The notes beneath the pieces are model-generated. The model was not told where the DNA came from. It worked only from the letters and a program-made list of their open reading frames with translations, and made no database searches. Positions 1-7,061 of a stretch of DNA of 29,847 nt are shown piece after piece; the stretch's first letter is position 1; each line of letters opens with the position of its first letter. This stretch comes from Oscillospiraceae bacterium (GTDB lineage Bacteria; Bacillota; Clostridia; UMGS1883), in assembly GCA_022508735.1 (NCBI GenBank), contig JAFLUQ010000007.1, positions 1 through 29,847 of the forward strand. The letters are read 5' to 3'. The position numbers and the translations under genes are program-made.

Positions 1-180
1 TCATTCACAAGCAATTTAATATTTTATTTTGTCTAAACTTTGGGGTTCACTTCATATAGACGGATTTCCCACGTTTAATCTCTTTTTTTGGAGCTTTGTA
101 AATAACACAAACCGCTTTAAATCTATGCCCAAGGCCCTTGAACGATCTGAGCGATTTTTTTACGGCCCCTTGTTCTCTGC
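1..180. other. Non-coding left edge
   Basis: No coding frame with start and ribosome binding site is visible here. The stretch is AT-rich and carries copy A of the dispersed intergenic repeat at about 133-169, just beyond the stop codon of the minus-strand peptidase gene. Nothing else could be recognised. Confidence 0.5.
133..169 (+). repeat. Dispersed intergenic repeat, copy A
   Basis: This is a 37-base element running from GCCCTTGAACGATCTG to ACGGCCCC. It is nearly identical to copy C at 8789-8824 (one substitution plus one extra T in the T run in the shared core) and is related to copy B at 6240-6275. A preceding GCTTTAAA is shared with copy C, so the full unit may be 55-60 bp. It lies 3' of the minus-strand gene ending at 181. 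Function unknown. Confidence 0.75.
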
Positions 181-1266
181 TTACCTCAGTGCCTGAATAA
201 ACGTGATCTCGGCAATGCTTATGCCTCGCTGGCCGACACAGGTCTCTTCAAAGGGAACATTCTCCTTAGAGCTGCTGTCCATATACTTACGGCTTATCTG
301 CATAGGCTCATTGAAGTATATCTCATTGCCGTCATAGCCAACAGCGACCATTGTGTGCGGATATGAGGCGTAGCGCACCATAACTCCCTCAGGGTGAAGG
401 TTAAGAGCCTCTTTAAGGGCTTCGATAGCCACAGACTCGTCTTTGTTCGCATTTTTGATCTTCGTGCCGCCGGAATTGGAATCACGGCCGCCGTAATAAG
501 CGCTGTTTTCATCAAGAGCGGGAACAAAATCAACGCCGAAGGCCTTGACTATATCCCAGTGATAGCAGTAGGAACCGTCGCCGCTCTTTTTCTCGTTGAC
601 CGCGGCCACGTCCACAGGGGTAACTGCCCGGCCGGTAACATCAGAAATAAGCATAGCGTAGCTAACAGTCCAGCAGTAGCCGCTGCCATAGCCCGGAAGC
701 TCCCAGTCAGACTGATTCTGAAAATAGAAGGTGTGGCCGGAGCCGCTTCTAAAATCGGCAAGAGGCGATGCGGCGGGAGTGTTATTGTATCTGTAGCCGC
801 CTGCAGCTATAAGAATATTGCCTGTATCGCTGTCCCACTCAACCTTAGCGCCAAAAGCCTTTACTACATCACGCACAGGCACATAAGCCACATCGTCGAT
901 GATTCGCGGGGCCACTGCAAGTGCGATCTTCTCGAGATCTTCATCGTTGCCGCTCAGGCTTGTCTTGGTCATTATATCCCAGTCAGCCTCGAGCACCAAA
1001 GCGATTTTATCAGTGGTAAGCTTTACGCTCTGAGTGTTGCTTGACCACTTTACCGAGGCTCCGAAGGCCTTGGCAAGAGTACGCGCCTCCACGAGAGCCG
1101 TGCCGTCCACAACAATGGGGGCATTGTCAAAACGCAGCTGGCGGCCGTTATAAAGCACTTCGGCATCGAAGTCGTCGTAATCGGCGGCAAACGCAGCGCC
1201 GGGAAGCCAGAGAACGGTCAGCACGATAAATACCGTAAAAAGTGCTGACCAAGCTTTTTTGTGCAT
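181..1266 (-). CDS. Secreted CuAO_N-domain protein with C39-like cysteine peptidase domain
   Basis: The 361-aa product starts at MHKKAWSALF, because an AGAGGGG ribosome binding site lies 8 bases upstream; two in-frame ATGs further upstream lack one. Residues 1-28 form a signal peptide ending in AAFAA. Residues about 33-150 are a copper amine oxidase N-terminal-like domain with the paired VDGTALVEARTLAKAFGA and VAYVPVRDVVKAFGA motifs; such domains usually serve as extracellular binding modules and are not catalytic. The C-terminal half resembles Peptidase_C39_2 papain-like enzymes, with GYCWTVSYAM (candidate catalytic Cys about 197), PHTMVAVGYDG (His about 304) and a following N-E-P. The protein probably acts outside the cell on a peptide substrate that cannot be named. 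The fold assignment is firm; the activity is inferred. Confidence 0.8.
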   Translation of the reverse strand: MHKKAWSALFTVFIVLTVLWLPGAAFAADYDDFDAEVLYNGRQLRFDNAPIVVDGTALVEARTLAKAFGASVKWSSNTQSVKLTTDKIALVLEADWDIMTKTSLSGNDEDLEKIALAVAPRIIDDVAYVPVRDVVKAFGAKVEWDSDTGNILIAAGGYRYNNTPAASPLADFRSGSGHTFYFQNQSDWELPGYGSGYCWTVSYAMLISDVTGRAVTPVDVAAVNEKKSGDGSYCYHWDIVKAFGVDFVPALDENSAYYGGRDSNSGGTKIKNANKDESVAIEALKEALNLHPEGVMVRYASYPHTMVAVGYDGNEIYFNEPMQISRKYMDSSSKENVPFEETCVGQRGISIAEITFIQALR

Positions 1267-1308
1267 TTTGCATACCCCTCTCATCATTTTGTTTGAGTTT
1301 ATGGGTAA

Positions 1309-1337
1309 ATTATAACATATAAAATTCAATAATGCAA
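1309..1337 (-). promoter_or_regulatory. Sigma-A type promoter of the CuAO_N/C39 gene
   Basis: On the minus strand TTGCAT (1337-1332) and TATAAT (1314-1309) are separated by 17 bases, ending about 40 bases before the start codon. Confidence 0.7.
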
Positions 1338-1414
1338 GTACTTTTTTAAAATTTCTGTAATATTTTTTTAATCAAAATTTATTATTACTTGACAAATTTC
1401 TTCCACATCAACAT

Positions 1415-2032
1415 CTATTTACGCACGGTCGCCTCAAGTCTACATATAGGTGTTCCGATCTCGCTGAATCTCTGCTCATATTCCGTCATAATATTGCCGT
1501 CAGGCATCTCCTTATGCAGATCAAAGGTGATGTTTTTCAGCTCAAAGCCGTTTTCGGGAAAGGTTTCCAGCGAGAAATCAAACAACCCGCGGTTGTCAGT
1601 CTTGAAGTGTATTTCTCCGCCATCCTTAAGTATCCTTTTATACTGCTCCAAAAAGGCGCCGTGGGTAAGGCGGCGCTTGGCATAGCCGTTTTTAGGCCAC
1701 GGATCGCTAAAATTAAGATATATCCTATCCACACTGCCCTCCGGCAGCTGCGGAGCTATCATAGCGAAGTCGCCGCGTATAAATTTGAGATTACTCAGCT
1801 CTGCCGCTTTAGCCTTCTCCATTGCCAGCACAATAACGTTGGAAACCTTCTCAACTGCCACGTAGCTTATTTCCGGGTGCAGGGCCGCGGTTTCCGTTAT
1901 AAAGCGGCCTTTGCCGCAGCCTATCTCTATATGTAAGGGGCCGGGAAGCTCAGCGGCTCCCGCGGCGTCGGTCATAAACCCCGCACAGGCCTCAAGACGG
2001 CTTTCGAGGTTATTTCTCGCTCTCATTCGCAT
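1415..2032 (-). CDS. trmB: tRNA (guanine-N7-)-methyltransferase TrmB
   Basis: A 205-aa SAM-dependent methyltransferase that forms m7G46 in the variable loop of tRNAs in the cytoplasm. Diagnostic motifs are present in order: HIEIGCGKGRFI (SAM-binding loop), an acidic AVEK that ends the second strand, NFSDPWPK, HFKTDN and the terminal TEYEQRF. The length is normal for bacterial TrmB and no motif is missing. The start at 2032 is supported by GAGGA 7 bases upstream. It lies 57 bases downstream of spoIIR on the same strand and is likely cotranscribed with it or read through from it. Confidence 0.95.
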   Translation of the reverse strand: MRMRARNNLESRLEACAGFMTDAAGAAELPGPLHIEIGCGKGRFITETAALHPEISYVAVEKVSNVIVLAMEKAKAAELSNLKFIRGDFAMIAPQLPEGSVDRIYLNFSDPWPKNGYAKRRLTHGAFLEQYKRILKDGGEIHFKTDNRGLFDFSLETFPENGFELKNITFDLHKEMPDGNIMTEYEQRFSEIGTPICRLEATVRK

Positions 2033-2089
2033 ACTTTATTCCTCAATTCCTTCGGCAAAGGTGATCCGAACCCGATACGGTTTTGAATC

Positions 2090-2677
2090 TCATCTGCCTA
2101 TACTATTTATCCATTCGACTATCTTAAACTTCACTTTCACAGGCAGTCTGCCGCCTTCGCCGGAGGTTATCAGCTCGTAGTCCTCAGGCGAAAGCATAGC
2201 TTTAAGCTCTTCTGCCGCAGCCTCGCTGTCAACACTGCCGCGAACGTAGCATAGCGGCGGAAACAGCACGCACCACCAGTTCTGCCCTGCGCCGTCTCCC
2301 AAGGTTATTCTCACCGCGTCATATTCACCGGCCGGATATGTCAGGCGGCCATAGCTCTTGGTGGGAAAATCAAATCGGCCGTATTCTACGTTAACGCTTT
2401 GATCATAACCGCTTTCACGTACCTCCTCCTCGGCTATGCGCCTGTACTCATCAAGCATCGAAGGTATGTCCTCCTTCGATAGTTCTGACGAAGTAGAGCT
2501 GAGAAGGCGGTCGCGCACACGAAGCTTCAGTGCCTGATCCTCCTCGCTGTCGCTGTTAGCTATTATATGCAGACGAACAATGTCGCGGCTCAGGCGGTCG
2601 CTTGTCTCAGAGGCATAGCTCAGTGCGCACATAAATGCGCAAACCAATGAAAGCGCGGCAAATACGATTTTTTTCAT
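2090..2677 (-). CDS. spoIIR: Stage II sporulation protein R
   Basis: A 195-aa exported signalling protein. In Bacillus, SpoIIR is made in the forespore under sigma-F and triggers the mother-cell protease SpoIIGA to process pro-sigma-E. The sequence shows a signal peptide or anchor at residues 1-23 and the family signature LHIIANSDSEEDQALKLRVRD near residues 36-56. A second conserved block, NWWCVLFPPLCYV, lies in the C-terminal half. A GGAAGG Shine-Dalgarno lies 9-12 bases before the ATG. A sigma-F-like promoter lies just upstream, overlapping the ispE stop codon. The gene indicates an endospore former. Confidence 0.93.
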   Translation of the reverse strand: MKKIVFAALSLVCAFMCALSYASETSDRLSRDIVRLHIIANSDSEEDQALKLRVRDRLLSSTSSELSKEDIPSMLDEYRRIAEEEVRESGYDQSVNVEYGRFDFPTKSYGRLTYPAGEYDAVRITLGDGAGQNWWCVLFPPLCYVRGSVDSEAAAEELKAMLSPEDYELITSGEGGRLPVKVKFKIVEWINSIGR

Positions 2678-2710
2678 AAGTCAATACTTCCTTCCTTATT
2701 TAGATAAAGG

Positions 2711-2740
2711 TAGTGTTGACACTATTATTTTGAATTATAC
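2711..2740 (-). promoter_or_regulatory. Possible sigma-F-type promoter of spoIIR
   Basis: On the minus strand GTATA (2740-2736) is followed after 15 bases by GTCAACACTA (2720-2711). This fits the forespore pattern GYATA-N15-GGnnAnnnTR with one mismatch at the second G. The -35 overlaps the ispE stop codon at 2735-2737, and the -10 falls in the palindrome AGTGTTGACACT. The match is suggestive only; short AT-rich patterns arise by chance. Confidence 0.35.
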
Positions 2741-3604
2741 CGGTTTACACAAATACACCGTTTTATACTTACCCCAAAGCTCGCGTTTGGCATTTGCAGC
2801 CTTGCTGTAGTCTGTAAATATGCCGAAAACGGTAGGGCCGCTGCCGCTCATCTGAGTCATGGCGGCGCCGAGCTCTGTGAGGCTGTGCTTCACGTCGGCC
2901 AGCACCGGATAGTCGCTTATGCTGACCTCCTCCAACACATTTGCCATGCCGCCGAATATAGTTTCCAGACTGTGATCCTTAAGGCCGCTGATAACGCGCT
3001 CTGTGTCCGGGCGACGATAACCGCTGTGGCTGTCGATCTTCTCATAGACAGCCTTGGTGCTTATGGAAAAAGCGGGCTTAACAAGCAAAATATGGCAAAA
3101 TGGCATTCTCGGCAGCGGAGACAGCTTCTCACCTATCCCCTCAGCCAGACGGGTGCCGCCCAAAAGGCAGTATGGCACGTCCGCTCCGAGCTTTGCTCCC
3201 ATAGTGCACAGCCTTCGCATGGACAGCCCCGCATCGTAGAGCCGGTTCATTGCTTTGAGCACCACAGCGCAGTTGCTGCTGCCCCCGGCGAGACCTGCCC
3301 CAACGGGGATATGCTTGTCCAGTTTTATATTGACGCCGCCGGCAATTCCGGTTTCATCATAAAAGAGCTTTGCCGCCCGATAGGCAAGATTGTCGTTTCC
3401 AACCGGAAGAAACGGGAGATTTGTCTCCACTGATATTTTTCCGATATTTTCCTCGCCCTTCAGCAGCTCTACGGTCACAAGGTCATAGAGCGAGACCGTC
3501 TGCATCACCATCTTTATATCGTGATAACCGTCATCTCGCCTGCCGAGCACGTCAAGAGTCAGGTTAATTTTTGCAAAGGACTTGAATGTAGCCTGTGAAG
3601 CCAT
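2735..3604 (-). CDS. ispE: 4-diphosphocytidyl-2-C-methyl-D-erythritol kinase
   Basis: A 289-aa GHMP-family kinase of the non-mevalonate (MEP) isoprenoid pathway, which phosphorylates the 2-hydroxyl of CDP-methylerythritol using ATP. The substrate motif SFAKINLTLDVLGRRDDGYH is at the N terminus. The glycine-rich ATP loop PVGAGLAGGSSN is near residues 95-107. LGADVPYCLLGG carries the catalytic Asp, and the GHMP C-terminal motif MSGSGPTVFGIF is intact. I chose ATG 3604 because AGGAGG lies 6 bases upstream. An in-frame extension to 3706 would add a hydrophobic leader not found in the family and would overlap the promoter. The gene has its own promoter and points away from the yycH-like gene. Confidence 0.95.
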   Translation of the reverse strand: MASQATFKSFAKINLTLDVLGRRDDGYHDIKMVMQTVSLYDLVTVELLKGEENIGKISVETNLPFLPVGNDNLAYRAAKLFYDETGIAGGVNIKLDKHIPVGAGLAGGSSNCAVVLKAMNRLYDAGLSMRRLCTMGAKLGADVPYCLLGGTRLAEGIGEKLSPLPRMPFCHILLVKPAFSISTKAVYEKIDSHSGYRRPDTERVISGLKDHSLETIFGGMANVLEEVSISDYPVLADVKHSLTELGAAMTQMSGSGPTVFGIFTDYSKAANAKRELWGKYKTVYLCKPV

Positions 3605-3653
3605 ATGCTCCCTCCTGTCAATCATTTTGTATAAGTATCCAATATATAAAATG

Positions 3654-3682
3654 ATTATACCATAACCTGTCAGAAAAAGCAA
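3654..3682 (-). promoter_or_regulatory. Sigma-A type promoter of ispE
   Basis: On the minus strand TTGCTT (3682-3677), 17-base spacer, then TATAAT (3659-3654) preceded by TATGG, about 50 bases before the ispE start. Its position supports the downstream start at 3604. Confidence 0.65.
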
Positions 3683-3697
3683 TATTAAAAATTTATA

Positions 3698-3726
3698 TTG
3701 CAACATAACATAAGATATGCTATAAT
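3698..3726 (+). promoter_or_regulatory. Sigma-A type promoter of the yycH-like gene
   Basis: TTGCAA (3698-3703), 17-base spacer, TATAAT (3721-3726), 33 bases before the GTG start. It is divergent from the ispE promoter; the two -35 boxes are 15 bases apart. Confidence 0.6.
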
Positions 3727-3759
3727 ATAATAAATGTTTGAAAGAAAGGCGGCGTTAAG

Positions 3760-5181
3760 GTGTTCAAGGAACGGGTCAAAACCTCGGTCATAGTATTGTT
3801 GTTAATTAATTTAATATTCATGACCTGCAGGCTTTGGTTCTCTGACGGGCTGTGGCAGGAAAACCTGCTTGAAATGGCAATGAATCTGCCGGTTCTGAGG
3901 GATATGCGCGGCGACAGCTACTCTATCCCCCGTGAGCGCCTGAGCGAGCCTCAGAAGATACTGATAAACGACGGCGCACTGTGGATAGCCTATTATAATA
4001 CAGATGCCGTTTTCGCCCCCATTATGGCCCGCACCCGCCAGATACTTGAAGGCTTTCTCAGGGGAGAAACCGAGGAGCGGCGGGAGATAACTATTGAGGA
4101 GTGGCAGCGGGCGCTTGGCAGCGTAAGTATATATGTGGAATATCCCATAACCTATACCATCGACACTCTGTGTGCGGCAATGGGCATTGACAGCTCTGAC
4201 GCTCCGCACGACGTGTCAGAGCTGTGCGACTTTGTGATTGTACCGTCTGACGGCGACAGTGAGGTGTACATGATCCTGCGGGATGCTGCTGAGGACAGGG
4301 CCTTTATCTATCGCTATGCGGCTGACAGCTATAATTTATCCCGGGAGGACCTCAGCATATACACCGAAAATAACAGCGGCTACTATGAGCCTGCCTTCAG
4401 CACCGGCGTAGAGCCTGAGGGCGTGGAGCTTGACGCAATGGTTCTCTTTTCTGACAGCCGCCCTGAGCTATCTGTGCTTATTCCTAACAGCCCTCTGGGC
4501 AGCCAGGAAAACCGCCTTAGCGTAACTGAGGCATTCATTAATAATATAAACACCGCCGGAAGCCGTGACAACAGCGATGGTGTCATCACCTATGTGGAAA
4601 ACTACAGCGAGATACGCATTTATCCTGATGGTCTTTTTGAATACAAGGCCGTCAGCGACGACAAGGGCATTGAGATAGCCGACCGCTATGCTTCGGACTA
4701 TGAAATAGTAAACGCGGCCATACGTTTTACTGAAAATTTGTGGGACCGCGTCAGTCACGAACCGCTGTCCATGCTGGTGACAAGTGACCTTACGGGCAGC
4801 GAGTCACGTCGGATGCGCATAACGATGGACTACTACTTTGATGGCCGCCCGGTGGCGGTCAGTCTGCCGGCCTCAGGCAGGGCAGAGCAGCTGAATCATG
4901 GCCTTGAGATCGATATTGAGGATGGCAGAATAGTCTCATACCGCCAGCTTTTCCGCCAGTATGAGCCCAGAAGCGGAGAGCGCCTTGGAGCAGAGTTTGT
5001 AGGGGCTCTTGATTACTTCGTAAATAACTTTTCATACCGCAGCGGAACCGTTATTGACGACATTTATATTGGCTATATTGACCGGGGCGGCGCCGGAGTG
5101 ATGAGTGCCTGCTGGCTGGCCAGAATAAAAGGCGACGATGTGACCTACGCCTATGAGACCAGAGGGGAGGACGCAACGTGA
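3760..5181 (+). CDS. yycH: YycH-like extracytoplasmic regulatory protein
   Basis: The 473-aa product starts with GTG behind GAAAGGCGG. Residues 8-28 form one membrane segment and the rest is soluble and presumably outside, with no catalytic motif. Topology, length and the immediate YycI-like neighbour fit YycH, which with YycI binds the membrane part of the essential cell-wall sensor kinase WalK (YycG) and modulates it. A central segment around DGLFEYKAVSDDKGIEIADRY resembles the YycH C-terminal domain. Sequence conservation in clostridial YycH is low, so the call rests on architecture and pairing. WalR and WalK genes are not in this window. An unrelated anchored lipoprotein-like factor remains possible. 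Confidence 0.6.
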   Translation: MFKERVKTSVIVLLLINLIFMTCRLWFSDGLWQENLLEMAMNLPVLRDMRGDSYSIPRERLSEPQKILINDGALWIAYYNTDAVFAPIMARTRQILEGFLRGETEERREITIEEWQRALGSVSIYVEYPITYTIDTLCAAMGIDSSDAPHDVSELCDFVIVPSDGDSEVYMILRDAAEDRAFIYRYAADSYNLSREDLSIYTENNSGYYEPAFSTGVEPEGVELDAMVLFSDSRPELSVLIPNSPLGSQENRLSVTEAFINNINTAGSRDNSDGVITYVENYSEIRIYPDGLFEYKAVSDDKGIEIADRYASDYEIVNAAIRFTENLWDRVSHEPLSMLVTSDLTGSESRRMRITMDYYFDGRPVAVSLPASGRAEQLNHGLEIDIEDGRIVSYRQLFRQYEPRSGERLGAEFVGALDYFVNNFSYRSGTVIDDIYIGYIDRGGAGVMSACWLARIKGDDVTYAYETRGEDAT

Positions 5182-5353
5182 TAACTCACGTTACTGCCTC
5201 CGGCGGATTTTATGCGCGTGCGATTTTTTCGGCTATGCCGAAAACACACATGCGCAAGCAAAGTAATCTCTTACCATTCCTTGCTGCGCGGGTTAGAGAT
5301 ATTATTCATTTACAGTATTTGTGCTGACGCGCAGCGGCGGAATGGAGATTACT
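5182..5353. other. Structured intergenic region between the yycH- and yycI-like genes
   Basis: 172 bases, unusually long for two genes expected to be co-translated. It holds a perfect 8-bp hairpin, TTTTCGGC/GCCGAAAA around a 3-base loop (5226-5244). A second imperfect stem pairs ATCTCTTACC (5266-5275) with GGTTAGAGAT (5291-5300). No convincing open frame with a ribosome binding site was seen. Confidence 0.45.
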
Positions 5354-6112
5354 ATGAAATGGTCCTCGGTAAAAAATATCCTTCTCGGGATGCTTATCGT
5401 GATGAACGTGTTCGTCATCTGCGCGCTGCTGGTTCAGCGCCTCAGCACCGAGAATATACCCCCGGTGGTGATCTCTGCGGCGACTGATACCCTTGAGCGC
5501 GGCGGTATAATCTGCGACGGCTCCTTGCTCCCTGACAAGTATATCACCGCCCAGCTGCCGGGCGTAAGCTTTTTCACGCCCACTGAGCTTTCAAGAATGT
5601 TTTTCGGTTCACAGCTCGCCTTTCAGCCTAGCGGCACAGCGCTTATCGCCCGACGCGGAGACGCGGAGCTTATTGTTGACGGAGAAACCTTCACTTATAA
5701 TAGCGGAAAGGCCGGCGCTGATGCCAACGAAAAACAGCTCCGCCGGGCGCTCAGACAGCTTGGCCTCAGCCTCAGAGGCGCGCAGTATTCCGAAAAATAC
5801 AACATATTCTGCTGTTATTACGACGGTCATCCGCTGTTTGGCATGTATATCCGCGCGCAGCTAAGCAGCGACGGAGAGATAAGCTCTCTCGAGGCCTGCT
5901 GGCCCGAGCTTTCGCCTGCAGGCAGCGTTGAGACCGGCGTAAATATAATCAGCCATCTACCTGATATCAGTGAAGCCTTTCCCGGAGGCGGCACAGTCAG
6001 CCGTGTCCGGTTAGGCTATTCCCTTTCCCGCCGCAGAGGCACAGATGTATATGAGCTGCAGCCCGCCTGGCGTGTAACCCTTGAGGACGGACGAAGCAGA
6101 ATATTCAAATAA
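5354..6112 (+). CDS. yycI: YycI-like extracytoplasmic regulatory protein
   Basis: The 252-aa product begins MKWSSVKNILLGMLIVMNVF, which matches the hydrophobic YycI opening (basic K-W/D-W start, then one membrane helix at residues 7-27). The rest is extracellular, with a C-terminal LGYSLSRRR..YELQPAWRV segment like the PepSY-type strand pattern of YycI. YycI and YycH form a complex that adjusts WalK signalling. ATG 5354 has GGAG 6 bases upstream; earlier in-frame starts have none. It is the last gene of the rightward pair; no MBL-fold walJ gene or HtrA protease gene follows. Confidence 0.6.
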   Translation: MKWSSVKNILLGMLIVMNVFVICALLVQRLSTENIPPVVISAATDTLERGGIICDGSLLPDKYITAQLPGVSFFTPTELSRMFFGSQLAFQPSGTALIARRGDAELIVDGETFTYNSGKAGADANEKQLRRALRQLGLSLRGAQYSEKYNIFCCYYDGHPLFGMYIRAQLSSDGEISSLEACWPELSPAGSVETGVNIISHLPDISEAFPGGGTVSRVRLGYSLSRRRGTDVYELQPAWRVTLEDGRSRIFK

Positions 6113-6173
6113 AAAGCATAAGAGACACACATAGGTATGCCGAACGGTGATTTTTATTCGTGTTTTAATGGCT

Positions 6174-6208
6174 AAAAAAAGGGAAACTCCGCCACATCGG
6201 CGGAGTTT
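6174..6208 (-). terminator. Rho-independent terminator between convergent genes
   Basis: A perfect 10-bp stem, AAACTCCGCC (6184-6193) with GGCGGAGTTT (6199-6208), has a 5-base loop. On the minus strand it is followed by CCC and seven T residues, so it fits the HD gene best, and it may also end the rightward yycHI transcript. Confidence 0.75.
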
Positions 6209-6239
6209 ATTGCATTAATGCACTATAAAGCGTGGTTTT

Positions 6240-6275
6240 AGCCCATAAGCGATCTGCGTGACCTTTTACTGCCCC
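6240..6275 (+). repeat. Dispersed intergenic repeat, copy B (diverged)
   Basis: A 36-base element aligning without gaps to copy C, with 29 of 36 positions identical. It shares AGCCC, CGATCTGCG and the final GCCCC. The preceding bases (CTATAAAGCGTGGTTTT) also align with CTTTAAAACAGGGCTTTT before copy C. The small hairpin TGGTT/AGCCA replaces the GGGCT/AGCCC hairpin of copy C and keeps pairing by a G-U pair. Confidence 0.65.
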
Positions 6276-6286
6276 ATTTCTTAATT

Positions 6287-6844
6287 TCAATTTTCACAGC
6301 TTCTCATGGCGAGAATGGTGCGTGAAATGAGGTCGTCAAGCTCCCAGCCCAGCATTTCAGCCCCGCGCTCAATAACCGCCCGGGAGCAGCCGGCGGCAAA
6401 ATTCGCGGTTTTATACTTTTTCTTCACGGATTTCAGTTCAAGATCCATAACGCTCTTTGATGGGCGCATAATTGCCACAGCGCCTATAAGACCTGTGAGC
6501 TCGTCCACGGCGTAAAGCACCTTTTCCATTTCATGCTCCGGCACAATATCAACGGTCAGCTCGTAGCCGTGGCTGGCTGTTGCGTGAATAAGCCGTTCAT
6601 CCAGCTCAAGGCCGCGCATTATCTCCTGCTCTTTTATGCAGTGCTGCTCGGGATACTGCTCAAAGTCCAGATCGTGCAGGAGGCCGACGGTTCCCCAAAA
6701 GTCCTCCTCGTCACCGTATCCAAGCTCGCGGGCAAAATACCGCATCACGCCCTCGACCGTAAGAGCGTGCTTAAGATGGAACTGTTCCTTGTTATACTCA
6801 TTCAAAAGCTCCCAGGCTTCATCTCTGGTTATAGTTTTACCCAT
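6287..6844 (-). CDS. HD-domain protein (putative phosphohydrolase)
   Basis: The 185-aa cytoplasmic protein has an HD/HDIG fold: His in HLKHALTVEGVMRYFA, the HD pair in VGLLHDLDFEQYP, a further His in ATASHGYE and the late Asp in LYAVDELTGL. These are the usual metal ligands of HD phosphohydrolases. Proteins with GLLHDLDFEQYPE and RPSKSVMDLELKSVKKKY are common in Clostridia and are usually annotated only as HD-domain or HDIG hydrolases; the substrate is unknown. The start has AAGGAAG 8 bases upstream. Two copies of a promoter module lie upstream. Confidence 0.85.
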   Translation of the reverse strand: MGKTITRDEAWELLNEYNKEQFHLKHALTVEGVMRYFARELGYGDEEDFWGTVGLLHDLDFEQYPEQHCIKEQEIMRGLELDERLIHATASHGYELTVDIVPEHEMEKVLYAVDELTGLIGAVAIMRPSKSVMDLELKSVKKKYKTANFAAGCSRAVIERGAEMLGWELDDLISRTILAMRSCEN

Positions 6845-6862
6845 TATTCATACTTCCTTTCT

Positions 6863-6907
6863 GTTTATAGGGTTATTATACCACAGATTTGCAGCTACGG
6901 CTATACC
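6863..6907 (-). promoter_or_regulatory. Promoter module, proximal copy, upstream of the HD gene
   Basis: On the minus strand this reads GGTATAGCC, then an extended -10 TGGTATAAT (TATAAT at 6880-6875), then AACCCTATAAAC. A 35-base core (6863-6897) repeats exactly at 6957-6991. The hairpin present in the other copies is cut off here, where the Shine-Dalgarno of the HD gene begins. No good -35 box is visible, so the extended -10 may be the main element. Confidence 0.65.
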
Positions 6908-6938
6908 CATTTTCACTTTTATGGCAGCCTTAGCATCA

Positions 6939-6993
6939 CAGCTATATAAACCTTCGGTTTATAGGGTTATTATACCACAGATTTGCAGCTATG
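6939..6993 (-). repeat. Promoter-hairpin module, distal copy
   Basis: On the minus strand it holds the same 35-base core, with TATAAT at 6974-6969, followed by a hairpin in which AAACC and GGTTT pair around GAA and CTATA/TATAG continue the stem. The same arrangement occurs on the plus strand at 13320-13382. Confidence 0.7.
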
Positions 6994-7001
6994 TCTACAT
7001 A

Positions 7002-7030
7002 TTGACAGTTTTTTTATTCAGTGATATAAT
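7002..7030 (+). promoter_or_regulatory. Consensus sigma-A promoter of the ABC exporter genes
   Basis: TTGACA (7002-7007), exactly 17 bases, TATAAT (7025-7030): both hexamers match consensus. It lies 31 bases before the first exporter gene, which has GGAGGG 7 bases before its ATG. Confidence 0.88.
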
Positions 7031-7061
7031 AGATTTAATTTGAAAAAAGGAGGGATAACCG

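Noticed and set aside
394..1044. Plus-strand ORF of 216 codons opposite the CuAO_N/C39 gene
   Set aside because: It is a mirror of the strongly supported minus-strand gene, with no start signal.
3605..3706. N-terminal hydrophobic extension of IspE
   Set aside because: It has no ribosome binding site, covers the promoter, and IspE is a cytoplasmic enzyme beginning just before the AKINL motif.
5212..5487. ORF spanning the gap into the yycI-like gene
   Set aside because: It overlaps the yycI-like frame, has no ribosome binding site, and its product shows no recognisable features.
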